Shown: positions 50,969-60,528, numbered from the stretch's first letter. The stretch is DNA of 64,000 bases from Epibacterium sp. Ofav1-8 (GCF_022348185.1 NZ_JAKRFD010000010.1:146524-210523); one strand, 5' to 3'. Notes: generated from the sequence alone by a model not told the origin. Numbers and translations: made by a program.

Positions 50969-52893
50969 AGCAGCGGCCCCGATCCCGACCGCGGCGCAAA
51001 GCGGGTGATCTCGCCCCGTTGCAGGCTGTGGATCACCGTCTGGGTGAAGCTGTTGACCGCCGCATATTCGGCAAAGAAATGATCCAGCACCGCCCCCAAC
51101 GGCAGGATGCCGGTGCTTTCGAATTCGGTTTCGTCAAACGTCACCCGCACCAGCAGCCCGCGTGCGGTGTGATAGCCGTCGGGGGCGGCGATGGTGCGGG
51201 TCACCGGGGTGCAGTCGAGCCCGCGCACGCCGCTGATCTGCGCCTCGCTGACACTGTCGGAGAGATCGGCAAACAGCGACAGCATCTCCCGCAGGGAAGC
51301 GGCGGACATGCCGCCCTCGGCGCTTTGCAGGCCGGTGGTGCCGAGCGACAGATAGGACAGCAGCCGCCAATAGGTGTCCCCCGCCGTGGTGCGGTGATTG
51401 GCGGTGGTCTCGCGATCCGCGAGGCTGTCGCGCGGCGGCGTCGGCCCGGCGAGGCAGTTCAGCGCCACGGTCTGATCTTCGCAGAGATGAAAGCTCTCGG
51501 CGCTGTCGGCGATCGGCAGGTATTCCGGCAGATGGCGGTTGGAGCACAAGAGCTTGACCTGCAACCGGTTGGCGGTCTCCTGGCCGGGGGGCTCGTAGAG
51601 GCTGATGAGGGTCTCGGTGCCGCGGTAGAGGTTGCGGGGAATGCCGTTGCGCTGTTCAGCAAGCGTGCGGCGGCGCGGTTTGCGCCGGGTGGTGTAATAG
51701 AGCGTCTGGCGCGGGCTGCGGCCCTCGGGGGGCAGCGCATAGAGCGGATGCACCTCGGATTTGCTCTGCCGTTCGGTGTAATGGGCCCAGACCTCGGTCA
51801 CGTGGTGCACCTCGTAATGGGTGATCGGCGAGGAATTGGGCGTGATGGTGTATTCGTGGCGCTTGCGGTCCAGATGCAGATGGCTGGACATTTCCTCGAA
51901 CAGGTTGACGGCGGGGGCCGCGTTCAGGGCCAGGTCCTGCGGGTCGAGGCTGGTGGCCAGGCGCTGACGGGCGCTGGAGAATTCGAACACCAGCTGCACC
52001 GTGTTGCTGCGCACATGTGGCAGGATGTCCCCAAGGCCGGTCAGCCGCAGCCCGAGGAACTTGCGCGGGAACACGAAGAATTCGCGCAGCCGGGCAAAGC
52101 CGTCGAAGAGCCGGGTCTGATGCGGGAACAGCTGTTCCTCGGCGTCGAACCCGATGCGGTGCAGCTGGTGGGGCGCAAGGCGGGCAAAGACCGGATCGCC
52201 CTGCGCGTTGAGCCAGCGCAGCGACACCCGGGTGCAGTCGCAGAACACCTGTTCATAGAGCGCGGCAGCCTCGTCCATCGGGGCGGTGAAATGCAGGGTC
52301 AGCGCATCCATCGACAGGCTGTTCAGCCCGGCGGTGGTGCTGGGTTTGTCGTCGGCGTCCATCAGGGTGATTTCGGTCACCAGACCGGCCTTGGTGCCGG
52401 TGGCGATTTCCTGCCCCAGCGCGCCGATCGGGCCGGCGCTGGCATGGTAGGCCGCACGGGTGACCGCGAGCGGCCAGACCGTCAGCGGCGCGGCCAGGGC
52501 AAAGCGGCAGGAGACCCTTTGCTGGGCGTCGAGGAAGCGCGCATCCATGTATTCCCCGGCGGCGAAGGACAGACCGTTTTCGATCTCGGGGCTGTCGGCG
52601 GGGGCATGGGCGCGCACCAGCATGACACTGGGCGTCGGGGCCAGCGCGTCGGGAAAGACCTGCTCCAGCAATTCGCGGGTAAAGGTCTGGTATTCCTCCG
52701 ACATCTTGACCTTGACCTGGGCGGAGAGGAAGGCGGAGCCTTCGAGGAGACCGGCAACAGCCGGGTCCATGTTCTCCTCCAGCAAGCCGCCCAGCCGGTC
52801 AGCAAGGCCCGGGTATTCGCCGGCAAACTCTGCCGCGCGTTCCTTCAGCAGGCCCAGCTCCTGGTTATACGCCTCGCGAAGAGCCCGCCTCAT
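50965..52893 (-). CDS. tssF: T6SS baseplate protein TssF
   Basis: 642 aa, VasA/ImpG family: MRRALREAYNQELGLLKERA, AAEFAGEYPGLADRLGGLLE, then ENMDPAVAGLLEGSAFLSAQ, the conserved start. It ends with SFTQTVIHSLQRGEITRFAP. Two TssF copies with one TssG form each baseplate wedge. Overlaps tssE by 4 bp and tssG by 4 bp. Confidence 0.96.
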   Translation of the reverse strand: MRRALREAYNQELGLLKERAAEFAGEYPGLADRLGGLLEENMDPAVAGLLEGSAFLSAQVKVKMSEEYQTFTRELLEQVFPDALAPTPSVMLVRAHAPADSPEIENGLSFAAGEYMDARFLDAQQRVSCRFALAAPLTVWPLAVTRAAYHASAGPIGALGQEIATGTKAGLVTEITLMDADDKPSTTAGLNSLSMDALTLHFTAPMDEAAALYEQVFCDCTRVSLRWLNAQGDPVFARLAPHQLHRIGFDAEEQLFPHQTRLFDGFARLREFFVFPRKFLGLRLTGLGDILPHVRSNTVQLVFEFSSARQRLATSLDPQDLALNAAPAVNLFEEMSSHLHLDRKRHEYTITPNSSPITHYEVHHVTEVWAHYTERQSKSEVHPLYALPPEGRSPRQTLYYTTRRKPRRRTLAEQRNGIPRNLYRGTETLISLYEPPGQETANRLQVKLLCSNRHLPEYLPIADSAESFHLCEDQTVALNCLAGPTPPRDSLADRETTANHRTTAGDTYWRLLSYLSLGTTGLQSAEGGMSAASLREMLSLFADLSDSVSEAQISGVRGLDCTPVTRTIAAPDGYHTARGLLVRVTFDETEFESTGILPLGAVLDHFFAEYAAVNSFTQTVIHSLQRGEITRFAPRSGSGPLL

Positions 52894-53483
52894 GCGTTCA
52901 CCCGCAGGTTCGACAGCGACATCTTGCCCGCGCCGAGGTCGATCTCGGCATCGAAATCAAGCGGCACATCCACCGGATCGCCCAGCAGCTCGGCGGTGAC
53001 AAAAATCGCGAGGTGGTGGGTCTTGCCGCTGCCGGTGTCGCGGATCTGCACATCGAGGGTCTCGGCAATCAGGCGGGGCTCGAAGCGGATCAGCGATTGG
53101 CGCAGGGTGTCGACCACGGCGGGGGTGTTCAGCGCCACCTTGCCCAGCCCGCTGAGATCGCGGAACCCGTAGTTCAGGATCGACCCGGCCACATGCGGGG
53201 TCTCGTCCAGCGCACAGGCGGCTTCGAGGTGGATGGTATTCAGCAGGGCGGCCAGGTCCGCTTCGAGGTGCTGGCGCAGCTGGTGCTCGGACACCCCGAA
53301 CCGGCGCTGTTTGCGCGCCGAGGTCAGCCGGGTGGTGCCGTCATCGGACATTTCGCGGCGGTGATGGGAATCGCGGTCATGATGAGAGGCCCGGAACACC
53401 TGTAGGATGGAGGTCTTGGCCTTGCGACCGGTCTGCCAGGGCTGATCGCCGGCATCAGAGTTCTCCGCTTCGCCGCGCCGCAT
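52890..53483 (-). CDS. tssE: T6SS baseplate protein TssE (gp25-like)
   Basis: 197 aa, gp25/lysozyme-like baseplate subunit. LRQHLEADLAALLNTIHLEA, HVAGSILNYGFRDLSGLGKV, and the C-terminal LGDPVDVPLDFDAEIDLGAG are the conserved parts; the E-x-R-type sheath-initiation segment is represented by IRFEPRLIAETLDVQ. The long N-terminal start at 53483 is preferred because KAKTSILQVFRA resembles the usual S-I/L-L-D-R-L opening and AAGGTG precedes it. Follows hcp by 134 bp across a strong hairpin. Confidence 0.9.
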   Translation of the reverse strand: MRRGEAENSDAGDQPWQTGRKAKTSILQVFRASHHDRDSHHRREMSDDGTTRLTSARKQRRFGVSEHQLRQHLEADLAALLNTIHLEAACALDETPHVAGSILNYGFRDLSGLGKVALNTPAVVDTLRQSLIRFEPRLIAETLDVQIRDTGSGKTHHLAIFVTAELLGDPVDVPLDFDAEIDLGAGKMSLSNLRVNA

Positions 53484-53563
53484 GTCTGCACCTTCTGCAC
53501 CGGAACTGGAAAGTCATGTGAAATCACGGCCGTTTCGACAGGGGCGGGCCGTGGCGCCGGGGA

Positions 53564-53588
53564 GGGAGGGCCATAATGTGGCCCTCCC
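53564..53588 (-). terminator. Perfect 10-bp hairpin between hcp and tssE
   Basis: GGGAGGGCCA / TGGCCCTCCC with a 5-base loop, in the 134-bp hcp-tssE gap. On the transcribed (minus) strand no T-tract follows, so it is more likely an mRNA-stabilising or attenuating structure than a full terminator; it fits the need for much more Hcp than TssE. Confidence 0.6.
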
Positions 53589-53617
53589 GGAGATGTGTAG
53601 ACCGGAACCCGGTGGGC

Positions 53618-54115
53618 TTACTTGCCCCATTCCTTGTTCTCGGCGATTTCCCAGCCAGCCAGGCTCTCGGGGCCAGCGGCACCGGACTGTTCCTGGAAGG
53701 TGTAGGTCACCTGGAAGCGGCGGAAGTTCAGGGTCAGGGTTTCCTGGACGCGGTCCAGGCCATCCTTGCTGCCACCGGTCTGGTAGTTGGTGATCATCAC
53801 GTCTTCGAAGTCGATTTTCAGGTAATCGACCGGGGCGGTGCCGCCGGATTTGCGCACCACCAGCTGACCGGACTTGATGTGCTCGCCCGAGCAGCAGCGC
53901 TTGATCAGGTCATGCGTCGCTTTGTCGACGTATTTGGTGACCTGGATGTCCTGGACGTCGACCTTGCCGCCGCCGCCGCCGCCGCCCATGTGGGTGGTGC
54001 CGGATTGGGACATCGACCAGCCCCAGGACAGGATGTCGATCCAGTCTTTGTGTTTGTCATCCTGGCATTCGCCAACGATGCCGTTGTCAAGTTTCAAAAA
54101 ACAATCAATCGCCAT
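53618..54115 (-). CDS. hcp: T6SS tube protein Hcp (TssD)
   Basis: 165 aa. Typical Hcp: MAIDCFLKLDNGIVGECQDD, KHKDWIDILSWGWSMSQSGT, VQDIQVTKYVDKATHDLIKR, VMITNYQTGGSKDG, ETLTLNFRRFQVTYTFQEQS. A run of seven glycines (HMGGGGGGGKVDV) follows the SQSG loop, somewhat longer than is usual. Hexameric rings stack into the secreted inner tube and can carry small effectors. Lies 48 bp after tssC on the same strand. Confidence 0.97.
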   Translation of the reverse strand: MAIDCFLKLDNGIVGECQDDKHKDWIDILSWGWSMSQSGTTHMGGGGGGGKVDVQDIQVTKYVDKATHDLIKRCCSGEHIKSGQLVVRKSGGTAPVDYLKIDFEDVMITNYQTGGSKDGLDRVQETLTLNFRRFQVTYTFQEQSGAAGPESLAGWEIAENKEWGK

Positions 54116-54163
54116 GAAATAACTCCTTAAGGCGTTACACTCCGCTTCCCGTGAGGAAACGAA

Positions 54164-55657
54164 TTACTTTCCAGAGGGAAGTTTCGACACGAGGCTCATG
54201 CCGATATCCATGCCTTCCATCTGGAAATGCGGTTTGAGGAAGAACTTGCCCTGGTAGTAGCCGGGGTTCAGTTCGTCCTCGACAACTTCGACCCTGGCGC
54301 CGGCCAGGGGCTTCTTGGCCTTCTCGATCTCGCTGGCGCTTTCGGGGTTGCCAGCGACGTATTTGTTGACCCAGGCCTGAAGGTCGCGCTGCAGCTGCGA
54401 CACATCCGGGCTCTGGCCGATCTTGTCGCGCACCATGGCCTTCAGATAGTGGCTGAAGCGCGAGACCGCGAAGATATAGGGGATGCGCGAGGACATGTTG
54501 TCCGACGCGGTGGCCTGGTCATCGACGTAAGTCTTGGGCCGATAGAGGCTCTGGGCACCGATAAAGGCGGCCTTGTCGGTGTGCTGGCGGTGGATCAGGC
54601 CGATCAGGCCCGCCTTGCTCAGCTCGCCTTCGCGACGGTCGGTGATCGACACTTCGGTCGGGCACTTCAGATCCTTGGCGCCATCGCCGGTGTCGAACAC
54701 ATGGGTCGGCAGGTTTGCCACCTCGCCACCGGAGGTGACGCCGCGGATGCGGACGGTCCAGCCGTGTTCCTTGAACGCGCGGTTGATGTTGGCCGCCATC
54801 GCATGGGCGGAGTTCATCCAGGCATATTGCTGGCCGGCGTGACCGTCGGTTTCCTCTTCGAAGTTGAATTCCTCAACCACCGAATTGGAGTTCTGGCTGT
54901 AGGGCTCACGCGACAGCACGCGGGGCAGGGTCAGGGCGACAAAGCGGGAATTCTCGCTGTCGCGCAGGCTGTTCCACTGCGCATATTCCGGCGTCTCAAA
55001 AATCTCCGACAGGTCCGGCGGGGTGGCGATCTCGTTCCAGTCGTCGAGCCCCAGCAGGTTGGGCGAGGCGCCGGAAATGAAGGGCGCCAGCGCCGCCTCG
55101 GAGATCTTGCCGATGGAGTTCAGCAGGTTCACATCCGGCGAGGAGTGGTCGAAGTGGTAATCCCCGACGAGGCAGCCGAAGGGCTTGCCGCCGAGCGTGC
55201 CGAGGTTCTGTTCGTAGACGATGTTGAACAGTGGCGACTTGTCCCATTTGGCCCCGGGGAACCGGCGCATCATGCCCTGAAGCTCCTGCTTGGAGACGTT
55301 CAGCACCTTGACCCGCAACGTGGCGTCGGTTTCCGCGTTGTTGAGCGTGTAGGCGAGGCCGCGCCAGCTGGCTTCGAAGCGCTGGAATTCCTCGTTGTGC
55401 AGGATGGCATTCATCTGGTCGGACAGTTTCTTGTCCAGCTTGGCCAGCATCGCATCCACGGTGTCGATCACGTCCTCGGAGACCACGGACTGATCGTCCA
55501 GCGCCTCGCGCACCAGTGCCACCACGGCATTGTCCACCTCTTGCGCGGCGATGTCGCTGCGCGGTTTGATGGTCTGTTTCAGGATGTCGGAGAATTCCGA
55601 CAGTTCGTCCAGTTCTGCGGCGGCTTCGCCACCCTGTACCTGTGCTTCGTTGTCCAT
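54164..55657 (-). CDS. tssC: T6SS contractile sheath large subunit TssC
   Basis: 497 aa, VipB/ImpD type: AMLAKLDKKLSDQMNAILHN, EEFQRFEASWRGLAYTLNNA, GKPFGCLVGDYHFDHSSPDV, PRVLSREPYSQNSNSVVEEF, RFSHYLKAMVRDKIGQSPDV, and ending FQMEGMDIGMSLVSKLPSGK. Forms the sheath with TssB. The ATG at 55657 is chosen over the longer frame to 55732 because the family begins there and GGGAAG precedes it. Follows tssB by 37 bp. Confidence 0.97.
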   Translation of the reverse strand: MDNEAQVQGGEAAAELDELSEFSDILKQTIKPRSDIAAQEVDNAVVALVREALDDQSVVSEDVIDTVDAMLAKLDKKLSDQMNAILHNEEFQRFEASWRGLAYTLNNAETDATLRVKVLNVSKQELQGMMRRFPGAKWDKSPLFNIVYEQNLGTLGGKPFGCLVGDYHFDHSSPDVNLLNSIGKISEAALAPFISGASPNLLGLDDWNEIATPPDLSEIFETPEYAQWNSLRDSENSRFVALTLPRVLSREPYSQNSNSVVEEFNFEEETDGHAGQQYAWMNSAHAMAANINRAFKEHGWTVRIRGVTSGGEVANLPTHVFDTGDGAKDLKCPTEVSITDRREGELSKAGLIGLIHRQHTDKAAFIGAQSLYRPKTYVDDQATASDNMSSRIPYIFAVSRFSHYLKAMVRDKIGQSPDVSQLQRDLQAWVNKYVAGNPESASEIEKAKKPLAGARVEVVEDELNPGYYQGKFFLKPHFQMEGMDIGMSLVSKLPSGK

Positions 55658-55694
55658 GTGTCTTCCCTGTCCCCGTCCAAGGCCAAAGTGGCGC

Positions 55695-56222
55695 TCAGGC
55701 GTCCTCGCCGTCGGTTTCGTCCTGCGCTGCACGTTCCGCCAGCGCTGCCATCAGCTCCGGGTCATCCAGCAGTTTTCTGAGGTGATCCTGCGCCTTGGGC
55801 TTTGACGCCATGTAGCGTTGCAGGTTGGCCAGCTGTTCGCGTGCCTCCAGCAGCTTTTTCAGCGCCGGAACCTGCCGGGCGATCGCCGCCGGTTCCAGGT
55901 CGCCCATGCTTTCGAATTTCAGATCGACGCCGAGGCGCTCCTTGCCGTCGCCGCCGCCGAGCCGGTTTTCGGCCATGAAGGTCATGCCCGGTTGGATCGC
56001 GGCCATGTAGTCATCCATCGTGTCCTTGGTGACATCGGCAAAGCTGCGCTCTTCGACCGGCTCCTTTTCGACGCCGGGATTGTTGCCGGACAGATCCGAC
56101 ATCACCCCCATGACAAAGGGGAGTTCGACCATCTGTTCGCTGTCGAAGGGATCCTCGTACTGGATCTGCACCCGCGGCGGGCGGTTGCGTTTGATGAAGC
56201 TGGAACCTGAATCTGAGGCCAT
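55695..56222 (-). CDS. tssB: T6SS contractile sheath small subunit TssB
   Basis: 175 aa, VipA/ImpC-small type: RNRPPRVQIQYEDPFDSEQM, VELPFVMGVMSDLSGNNPG, ENRLGGGDGKERLGVDLKFE, SMGDLEPAAIARQVPALKKL, with the C-terminal Asp/Glu-rich helix that contacts ClpV. First of the tssB-tssC pair; a 105-bp gap separates it from tssA. Confidence 0.97.
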   Translation of the reverse strand: MASDSGSSFIKRNRPPRVQIQYEDPFDSEQMVELPFVMGVMSDLSGNNPGVEKEPVEERSFADVTKDTMDDYMAAIQPGMTFMAENRLGGGDGKERLGVDLKFESMGDLEPAAIARQVPALKKLLEAREQLANLQRYMASKPKAQDHLRKLLDDPELMAALAERAAQDETDGEDA

Positions 56223-56327
56223 GAATGCTACTCCGGTTGCGTGCGGCTCAAAATGGGCCTGTCGGTTGTTGATGCCCCGGGGGCGAAATCGGGTGCACCC
56301 CGAATGAACTGATGTGAAAGCTCTATC

Positions 56328-57701
56328 TTAAGCTGTATTCTGCTGAGGTATAAGTTCCTCAATCAGAGATTGAAAGTCCTTATCGAGGTAGCTTTGCGCG
56401 CGCTGCAACAGCACCGGCACCGGGCTGGAGCGTTCGGTCTGTCTGAAATAGGCTTCGACCGCCTGCAGCGCCTGCGCCGCCTGGGGCGCGGTGGTGATTT
56501 TCGGGTCGGGGCCGGGATCCTGCGGCAGCGCCGGTGGCGCGCCGCTGTCCTCGGGCAGGGCATTGCTGAGTTCGGCAAGCCGTTCGGCGCCGAGCAGAAA
56601 ACCGGTGGGCGCGCCGAAATCCACCACGGCGCTCTCGGCCTGGCTGGGCAGCAGGGCGCGCAGCGCCTCGATCAGCGGTTTGCCGATCAGCAGGCGGGCC
56701 TGGGTGACCAGCAGCAGCGCCGCCGATGACGGCTCTTCCTTGCGGTAGTAGTGTTCGCAGGCTTCCAGCACGCGCCGGGCATGCAGCTGGCTGAGAATCG
56801 TGATCGCATGGGCCGCGCCGCGCGCGGTCGTGGCGGCGGCGGGCGCCTGTGGGGCAGCCAGCGAGGGCGGTGCCTGCAGGTCCGGTTTTGGTGCCGGGTC
56901 TTGGGGCTGTGGCGGCTCCGGGGCGACCTCTGCCGCCAGATCGGGCCGGGCGGTGGTCAGCGTGTCGACAATGTCGTCCAGCACGCTCTGCACCTGGTCG
57001 AGTGCTGGCTGAAAGGGCTTGTCTGCATGGCTGGAACAGGCGGTCTGGATGCGCTGGACCGCAGCGGACATGGCGGCGAAATCCGCCAGCGCCTCTTCGA
57101 CCTTCTTGCCATTGGCCGGGGTGCTGAGCGCATCCAGCAGCGGTTTCAGCTCCAGCTCGGCCTCATGTTGCAGCGGCGCGCTGTCGCCCCGGGCCACGCG
57201 CAGCTTGCGCAGGGTGACCTCGGTGGTGCCCGACAGCCCCATGAACATCAGCGGCTGCACCATGGTGACGGTCTGGTTGAGGTCATTGATCGCCTCGCGC
57301 CGATCAGAGACCCCCTCGGCCAGCGTCGGATGCACCTCGTCGGGATGCTGTTCCAGCAGCTCTGCCATGTCGTCGATGGTGGCACGCAGCGCGGCGCGCT
57401 GACCGGCCAGCGCATCCCATTGCGCCTGCAACACAAGCAGGCGCAGGTCGCGGCTGCGGGCAAGCAGGGCGTCGATCTCGCGGCGCTCGGCGCGGTGGTC
57501 CACGTCCTTGGGATCAAACAGCCGGTCCGGGGTGCGGCCCTTGTTGTCCGGACGTTCGATGCCGGGTTGCATGTAGAACCCGGGCAAGCGGCCAAGCGCC
57601 CCGAAATAATACTCCTCATAGGCCGGATCGAAGCTGGCGTTCAGATCCGGGCCGCAGGGATGATCGTCAAACAGGGGGGCGGTGCGTGCGCTGGAGCGCA
57701 T
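56328..57701 (-). CDS. tssA: T6SS cap/assembly protein TssA
   Basis: 457 aa. The N-terminal ImpA_N domain (FDDHPCGPDLNASFDPAYEE, then RREIDALLARSRDLRLLVLQ) is followed by a Pro-rich linker (about 275-310) and a C-terminal helical part ending TERSSPVPVLLQRAQSYLDK, DFQSLIEELIPQQ. The ending with S-P-V-P-x-L-L-x-R-A marks short-type TssA. It primes sheath assembly on the baseplate. The start ATG 57701 is preceded by AGGA; TTG 57704 is possible. Confidence 0.93.
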   Translation of the reverse strand: MRSSARTAPLFDDHPCGPDLNASFDPAYEEYYFGALGRLPGFYMQPGIERPDNKGRTPDRLFDPKDVDHRAERREIDALLARSRDLRLLVLQAQWDALAGQRAALRATIDDMAELLEQHPDEVHPTLAEGVSDRREAINDLNQTVTMVQPLMFMGLSGTTEVTLRKLRVARGDSAPLQHEAELELKPLLDALSTPANGKKVEEALADFAAMSAAVQRIQTACSSHADKPFQPALDQVQSVLDDIVDTLTTARPDLAAEVAPEPPQPQDPAPKPDLQAPPSLAAPQAPAAATTARGAAHAITILSQLHARRVLEACEHYYRKEEPSSAALLLVTQARLLIGKPLIEALRALLPSQAESAVVDFGAPTGFLLGAERLAELSNALPEDSGAPPALPQDPGPDPKITTAPQAAQALQAVEAYFRQTERSSPVPVLLQRAQSYLDKDFQSLIEELIPQQNTA

Positions 57702-57795
57702 CAAACAATCCTATTTATTATTCAACTTAAGGGGTCGGTTCGCAAAAATCGTTTTTGAAAGTAATCAACTCTGAATTGTCGTCAAGGGTGAGGGT

Positions 57796-59199
57796 TCAGT
57801 CAAAATTCCCATATTGACCCGCAGCCTCGGAATAGGCCTGTGCAAAGGCCTTGAGAAACACATCGAGCATGCCGTGGTCGGCTTCGGCGGCCTTCTTGTC
57901 CCAGCGCGCGACATACTGATCCCAGAGCTTGCCCCGGCGCGCACCGCTCAGCAGGGCTCGGCCGTCTTCGGATGATTCGATCTCCTCGGGCGACAACCCG
58001 TCCAGAACCGCGGCGAGGGCCGGTTGCAGGGCGGCAAACACCGCCTGCTGGTGGCCACGCAGGTCGGCCAGCGCGGTGGCAAAGCTTTCGGGGCCTTCCA
58101 TGAAGCCCTCGCGCGGGGTCAGGAACATCGCCTCCAGCGCCTGCGGCGTGTCGGGCAGGAATTTCATCGGGTTGTTGCCGTGGGCGTTGCGCATGGTGCG
58201 GGCGCCGCCCTTGGTGAACTGTTTGACGCTGGCCCGGTCCTGCAACATCCGCATGATTTCCTGCGAGGCCGCTGCGACGGCCTGACCCAGCGCATGGGCC
58301 AAGTGTTCGGGGTCGGTGGAGTCAGCAAGGCTGGGATCAAGACCGGCCCCCTGGCAAAAGGCGCGCAACACATCCGTCTGCGCCGCTGCGGGCGCTGCGG
58401 CCGGGGTCGCGGGGCGCGGCGGCGCGGGGGGGGCGGCAGGCGGATCCAGCGGGGCCGCCTGCGGTGGCGGCGGCGACGCGGGCGAGGGCATCGGCACCGG
58501 GGCGATCGGCGGCTGTCCGGCCGGAGGCAGATCGGTTGCCGGGGGCTGCGCCTGATACGCCGCCGGGGACGGCGGCTGCGCCACCGCCGGAGAGGCTGCT
58601 GGCGGCACCTGTGGCGGCGGGCTCTGCGGTGAGGGCGCAGCCTGCGGAGGGCCAGGCTGCTGCGGTGGCGGCGGTGGGGCGGCCCCCTGCTGCGGCGGGA
58701 TCTGCGGTGTCAGTTGCAGGAACTCCTGCGCCACATCGTCAAAGGCCCGCGCATCGGCCGGGGGCTGCGGCAGCGGGTTCACCGGGTCCTGCGGGTGCAG
58801 GCCCAGATCCCAGGGATCGGCCTCGTCATAGCTGGGTTGCGGCGTCTGCGGACCAGGCGCCATCGCAGCCTGCGGCGCGCCGGCTGCCGCGGTCTCGACA
58901 GAGATGATATAGTGTCCGACGATCAGCCGCTCGCCACCTTTCAATTGCAGCGGTCCCTGAATGCGGTGTTTCTGCCCCTGCAGGAAGGTGCCATTGGTGG
59001 AGGCATCGGTGAGCCAGTAGGCGCCATTGTGGTAGTTGATGTCGAAGTGGTGCCCCGACACATGCCGGGACGGATCCGGCAGCACCCAGTCCATCGCGCG
59101 ATTGCGCCCGACGCTGGCGTTCTGCCCGTCCAGGGTCAGCCAGGCGGGGCTGCCATCTTGCAGCAGTTCCAGGTTTTCCAGTCTCAGGGTCAGGGTCAT
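57796..59199 (-). CDS. FHA-domain T6SS-associated protein (TagH-like)
   Basis: 467 aa. N-terminal FHA domain (1-100): ASVGRNRAMDWVLPDPSRHV, SGHHFDI, WLTDASTNGTFLQG, which binds phospho-threonine. A very Pro/Ala/Gln-rich linker (about 115-270) is followed by a C-terminal domain (about 275-467) with VKQFTKGGARTMRNAHGNNP, MKFLPDTPQALEAMF, KLWDQYVARWDKKAAEADHG, typical of TagH/ImpI-type. It probably mediates phospho-dependent (PpkA/PppA-type) control, but neither kinase nor phosphatase gene is in the window. 94 bp upstream of tssA. Confidence 0.9.
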   Translation of the reverse strand: MTLTLRLENLELLQDGSPAWLTLDGQNASVGRNRAMDWVLPDPSRHVSGHHFDINYHNGAYWLTDASTNGTFLQGQKHRIQGPLQLKGGERLIVGHYIISVETAAAGAPQAAMAPGPQTPQPSYDEADPWDLGLHPQDPVNPLPQPPADARAFDDVAQEFLQLTPQIPPQQGAAPPPPPQQPGPPQAAPSPQSPPPQVPPAASPAVAQPPSPAAYQAQPPATDLPPAGQPPIAPVPMPSPASPPPPQAAPLDPPAAPPAPPRPATPAAAPAAAQTDVLRAFCQGAGLDPSLADSTDPEHLAHALGQAVAAASQEIMRMLQDRASVKQFTKGGARTMRNAHGNNPMKFLPDTPQALEAMFLTPREGFMEGPESFATALADLRGHQQAVFAALQPALAAVLDGLSPEEIESSEDGRALLSGARRGKLWDQYVARWDKKAAEADHGMLDVFLKAFAQAYSEAAGQYGNFD

Positions 59200-59264
59200 C
59201 TTCGGCGCAGTTCTTGATTCATGGGGCGGATCTCACCCGGTGGTCCTGGACACAGTGTAGCAGT

Positions 59265-59891
59265 TTAAAAGGATCGAAATAGGGGGGCTGCAAGATCAAT
59301 GAAACGCGCCAGGTGAACGGGCCGCTCCATGAGCGGTGCACCGCTGAGGCAGGACAACACCGCCGAGTTGATCGCCCGTGGCGCGCGATGGTCTGGAACC
59401 TGGGCCGGGTCATTGGGCGCGATCGGCCCGCCCGACCAGGTCACCGCCAGCCCGAGGAACACTGCGGGGCTGCGCACTGGTGCAAACAACGCCGCCCGCG
59501 CGGCGCGAAAGCGGTTTTCGTTGTCGGGGTAGGTGGTCCAGGTGGCCACCAGCTCCATGATCCGGCGATCTTCTGCCCCCAGTTCCTGTGTCGCCATGCG
59601 CAGGCACTCATAGCCCCACCAGATCGCCATCTTGGGTTTGGCGGCAAAGGCCGAGAAGGTCACCGCATCTTCCGGGGTGGTGGAGGCCCGCAGGCGCATC
59701 AGGAACGCCAGACCGTCTTCCTCCGGGCGCGGACGATTCTGCGTCAGCTGTGCCAGTTGCGGCATGCCCTGGAACAGCTCTTGCGGAGTGTCAAAGCGCA
59801 GCGCCGACAGCGGCGGCTGGGTCTTGTCCGGGTCGTCATCGGCAAGGCGCGTGTCGGCGGGCGGTGTTATGCTGTTGGGGTCGGGGATCAC
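59265..59891 (-). CDS. DUF6931-like protein
   Basis: 208 aa, no signal or membrane segment. KMAIWWGYECLRMATQELGA, EDRRIMELVATWTTYPDNEN, RFRAARAALFAPVRSPAVFL resembles the DUF6931 family, commonly found in Rhodobacterales T6SS loci. Unknown role. It is the first gene of the minus-strand T6SS transcription unit, 65 bp upstream of the FHA gene. Confidence 0.7.
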   Translation of the reverse strand: MIPDPNSITPPADTRLADDDPDKTQPPLSALRFDTPQELFQGMPQLAQLTQNRPRPEEDGLAFLMRLRASTTPEDAVTFSAFAAKPKMAIWWGYECLRMATQELGAEDRRIMELVATWTTYPDNENRFRAARAALFAPVRSPAVFLGLAVTWSGGPIAPNDPAQVPDHRAPRAINSAVLSCLSGAPLMERPVHLARFIDLAAPLFRSF

Positions 59892-60528
59892 TTGGGGTGG
59901 TCATCCAGAACTGGGTGTCGTGACGACATGTTGAAATAGGGTGGGCAGTCGAAAAAACGGGTATACAAACGAAACGCAAATAGATCTCCCGCCCCGGTGT
60001 ATAGTCATGTTCTGGTTGTGGCAAGACACGCAAGAGTTGGCGCGGGTGCCCCGGGGGTAGGGCAGGTGTGATTGAGCGCGCTTTCACGAGGCTGCGGGGT
60101 GATGTCGCAGGTGTTTCCGTGGTCTGGGCGTTCCGGTTGTCCTGCATCGCCAGTTTGCGCGCTGCCTTTCGAAAACCGAATTGGAATCATCCGCGGCATG
60201 CGAGACGAGGTATCTGGGCGCAGGGGCCGACCCCGGGGGCAATCAGCGGTTGCAGCGCGATACGGATGCGCCCTCGCTGCGCAGCGTGTTGGCTGCGGCA
60301 TGCTGGGCGCTGTGTGTTGGTCTTCGGGCGCGATCCACGTGGCGTGGCGGTGTATCGAACACGGCTCATTAAACTGGCGACGGCGCTGCGCAAGGGTAAA
60401 GAAACCATTAAGTTTCACCGCAACTTTGTTGACATTTGCCCTTAACTTGCTTTTTTGCTCGCCATTAGAGAGGCGATCCGTCGCCACTCATCTTTACGTA
60501 GCATTTGTAACATCTGGTATTTTCATTA
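59892..60528. promoter_or_regulatory. Divergent intergenic region between T6SS and adhesin genes
   Basis: About 640 bp with no convincing gene. It should hold the promoters of the T6SS operon (minus) and the adhesin (plus). A TTGACA hexamer lies at 60429-60434, but no good -10 follows at 16-18 bp, so I do not claim a promoter. Confidence 0.45.
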
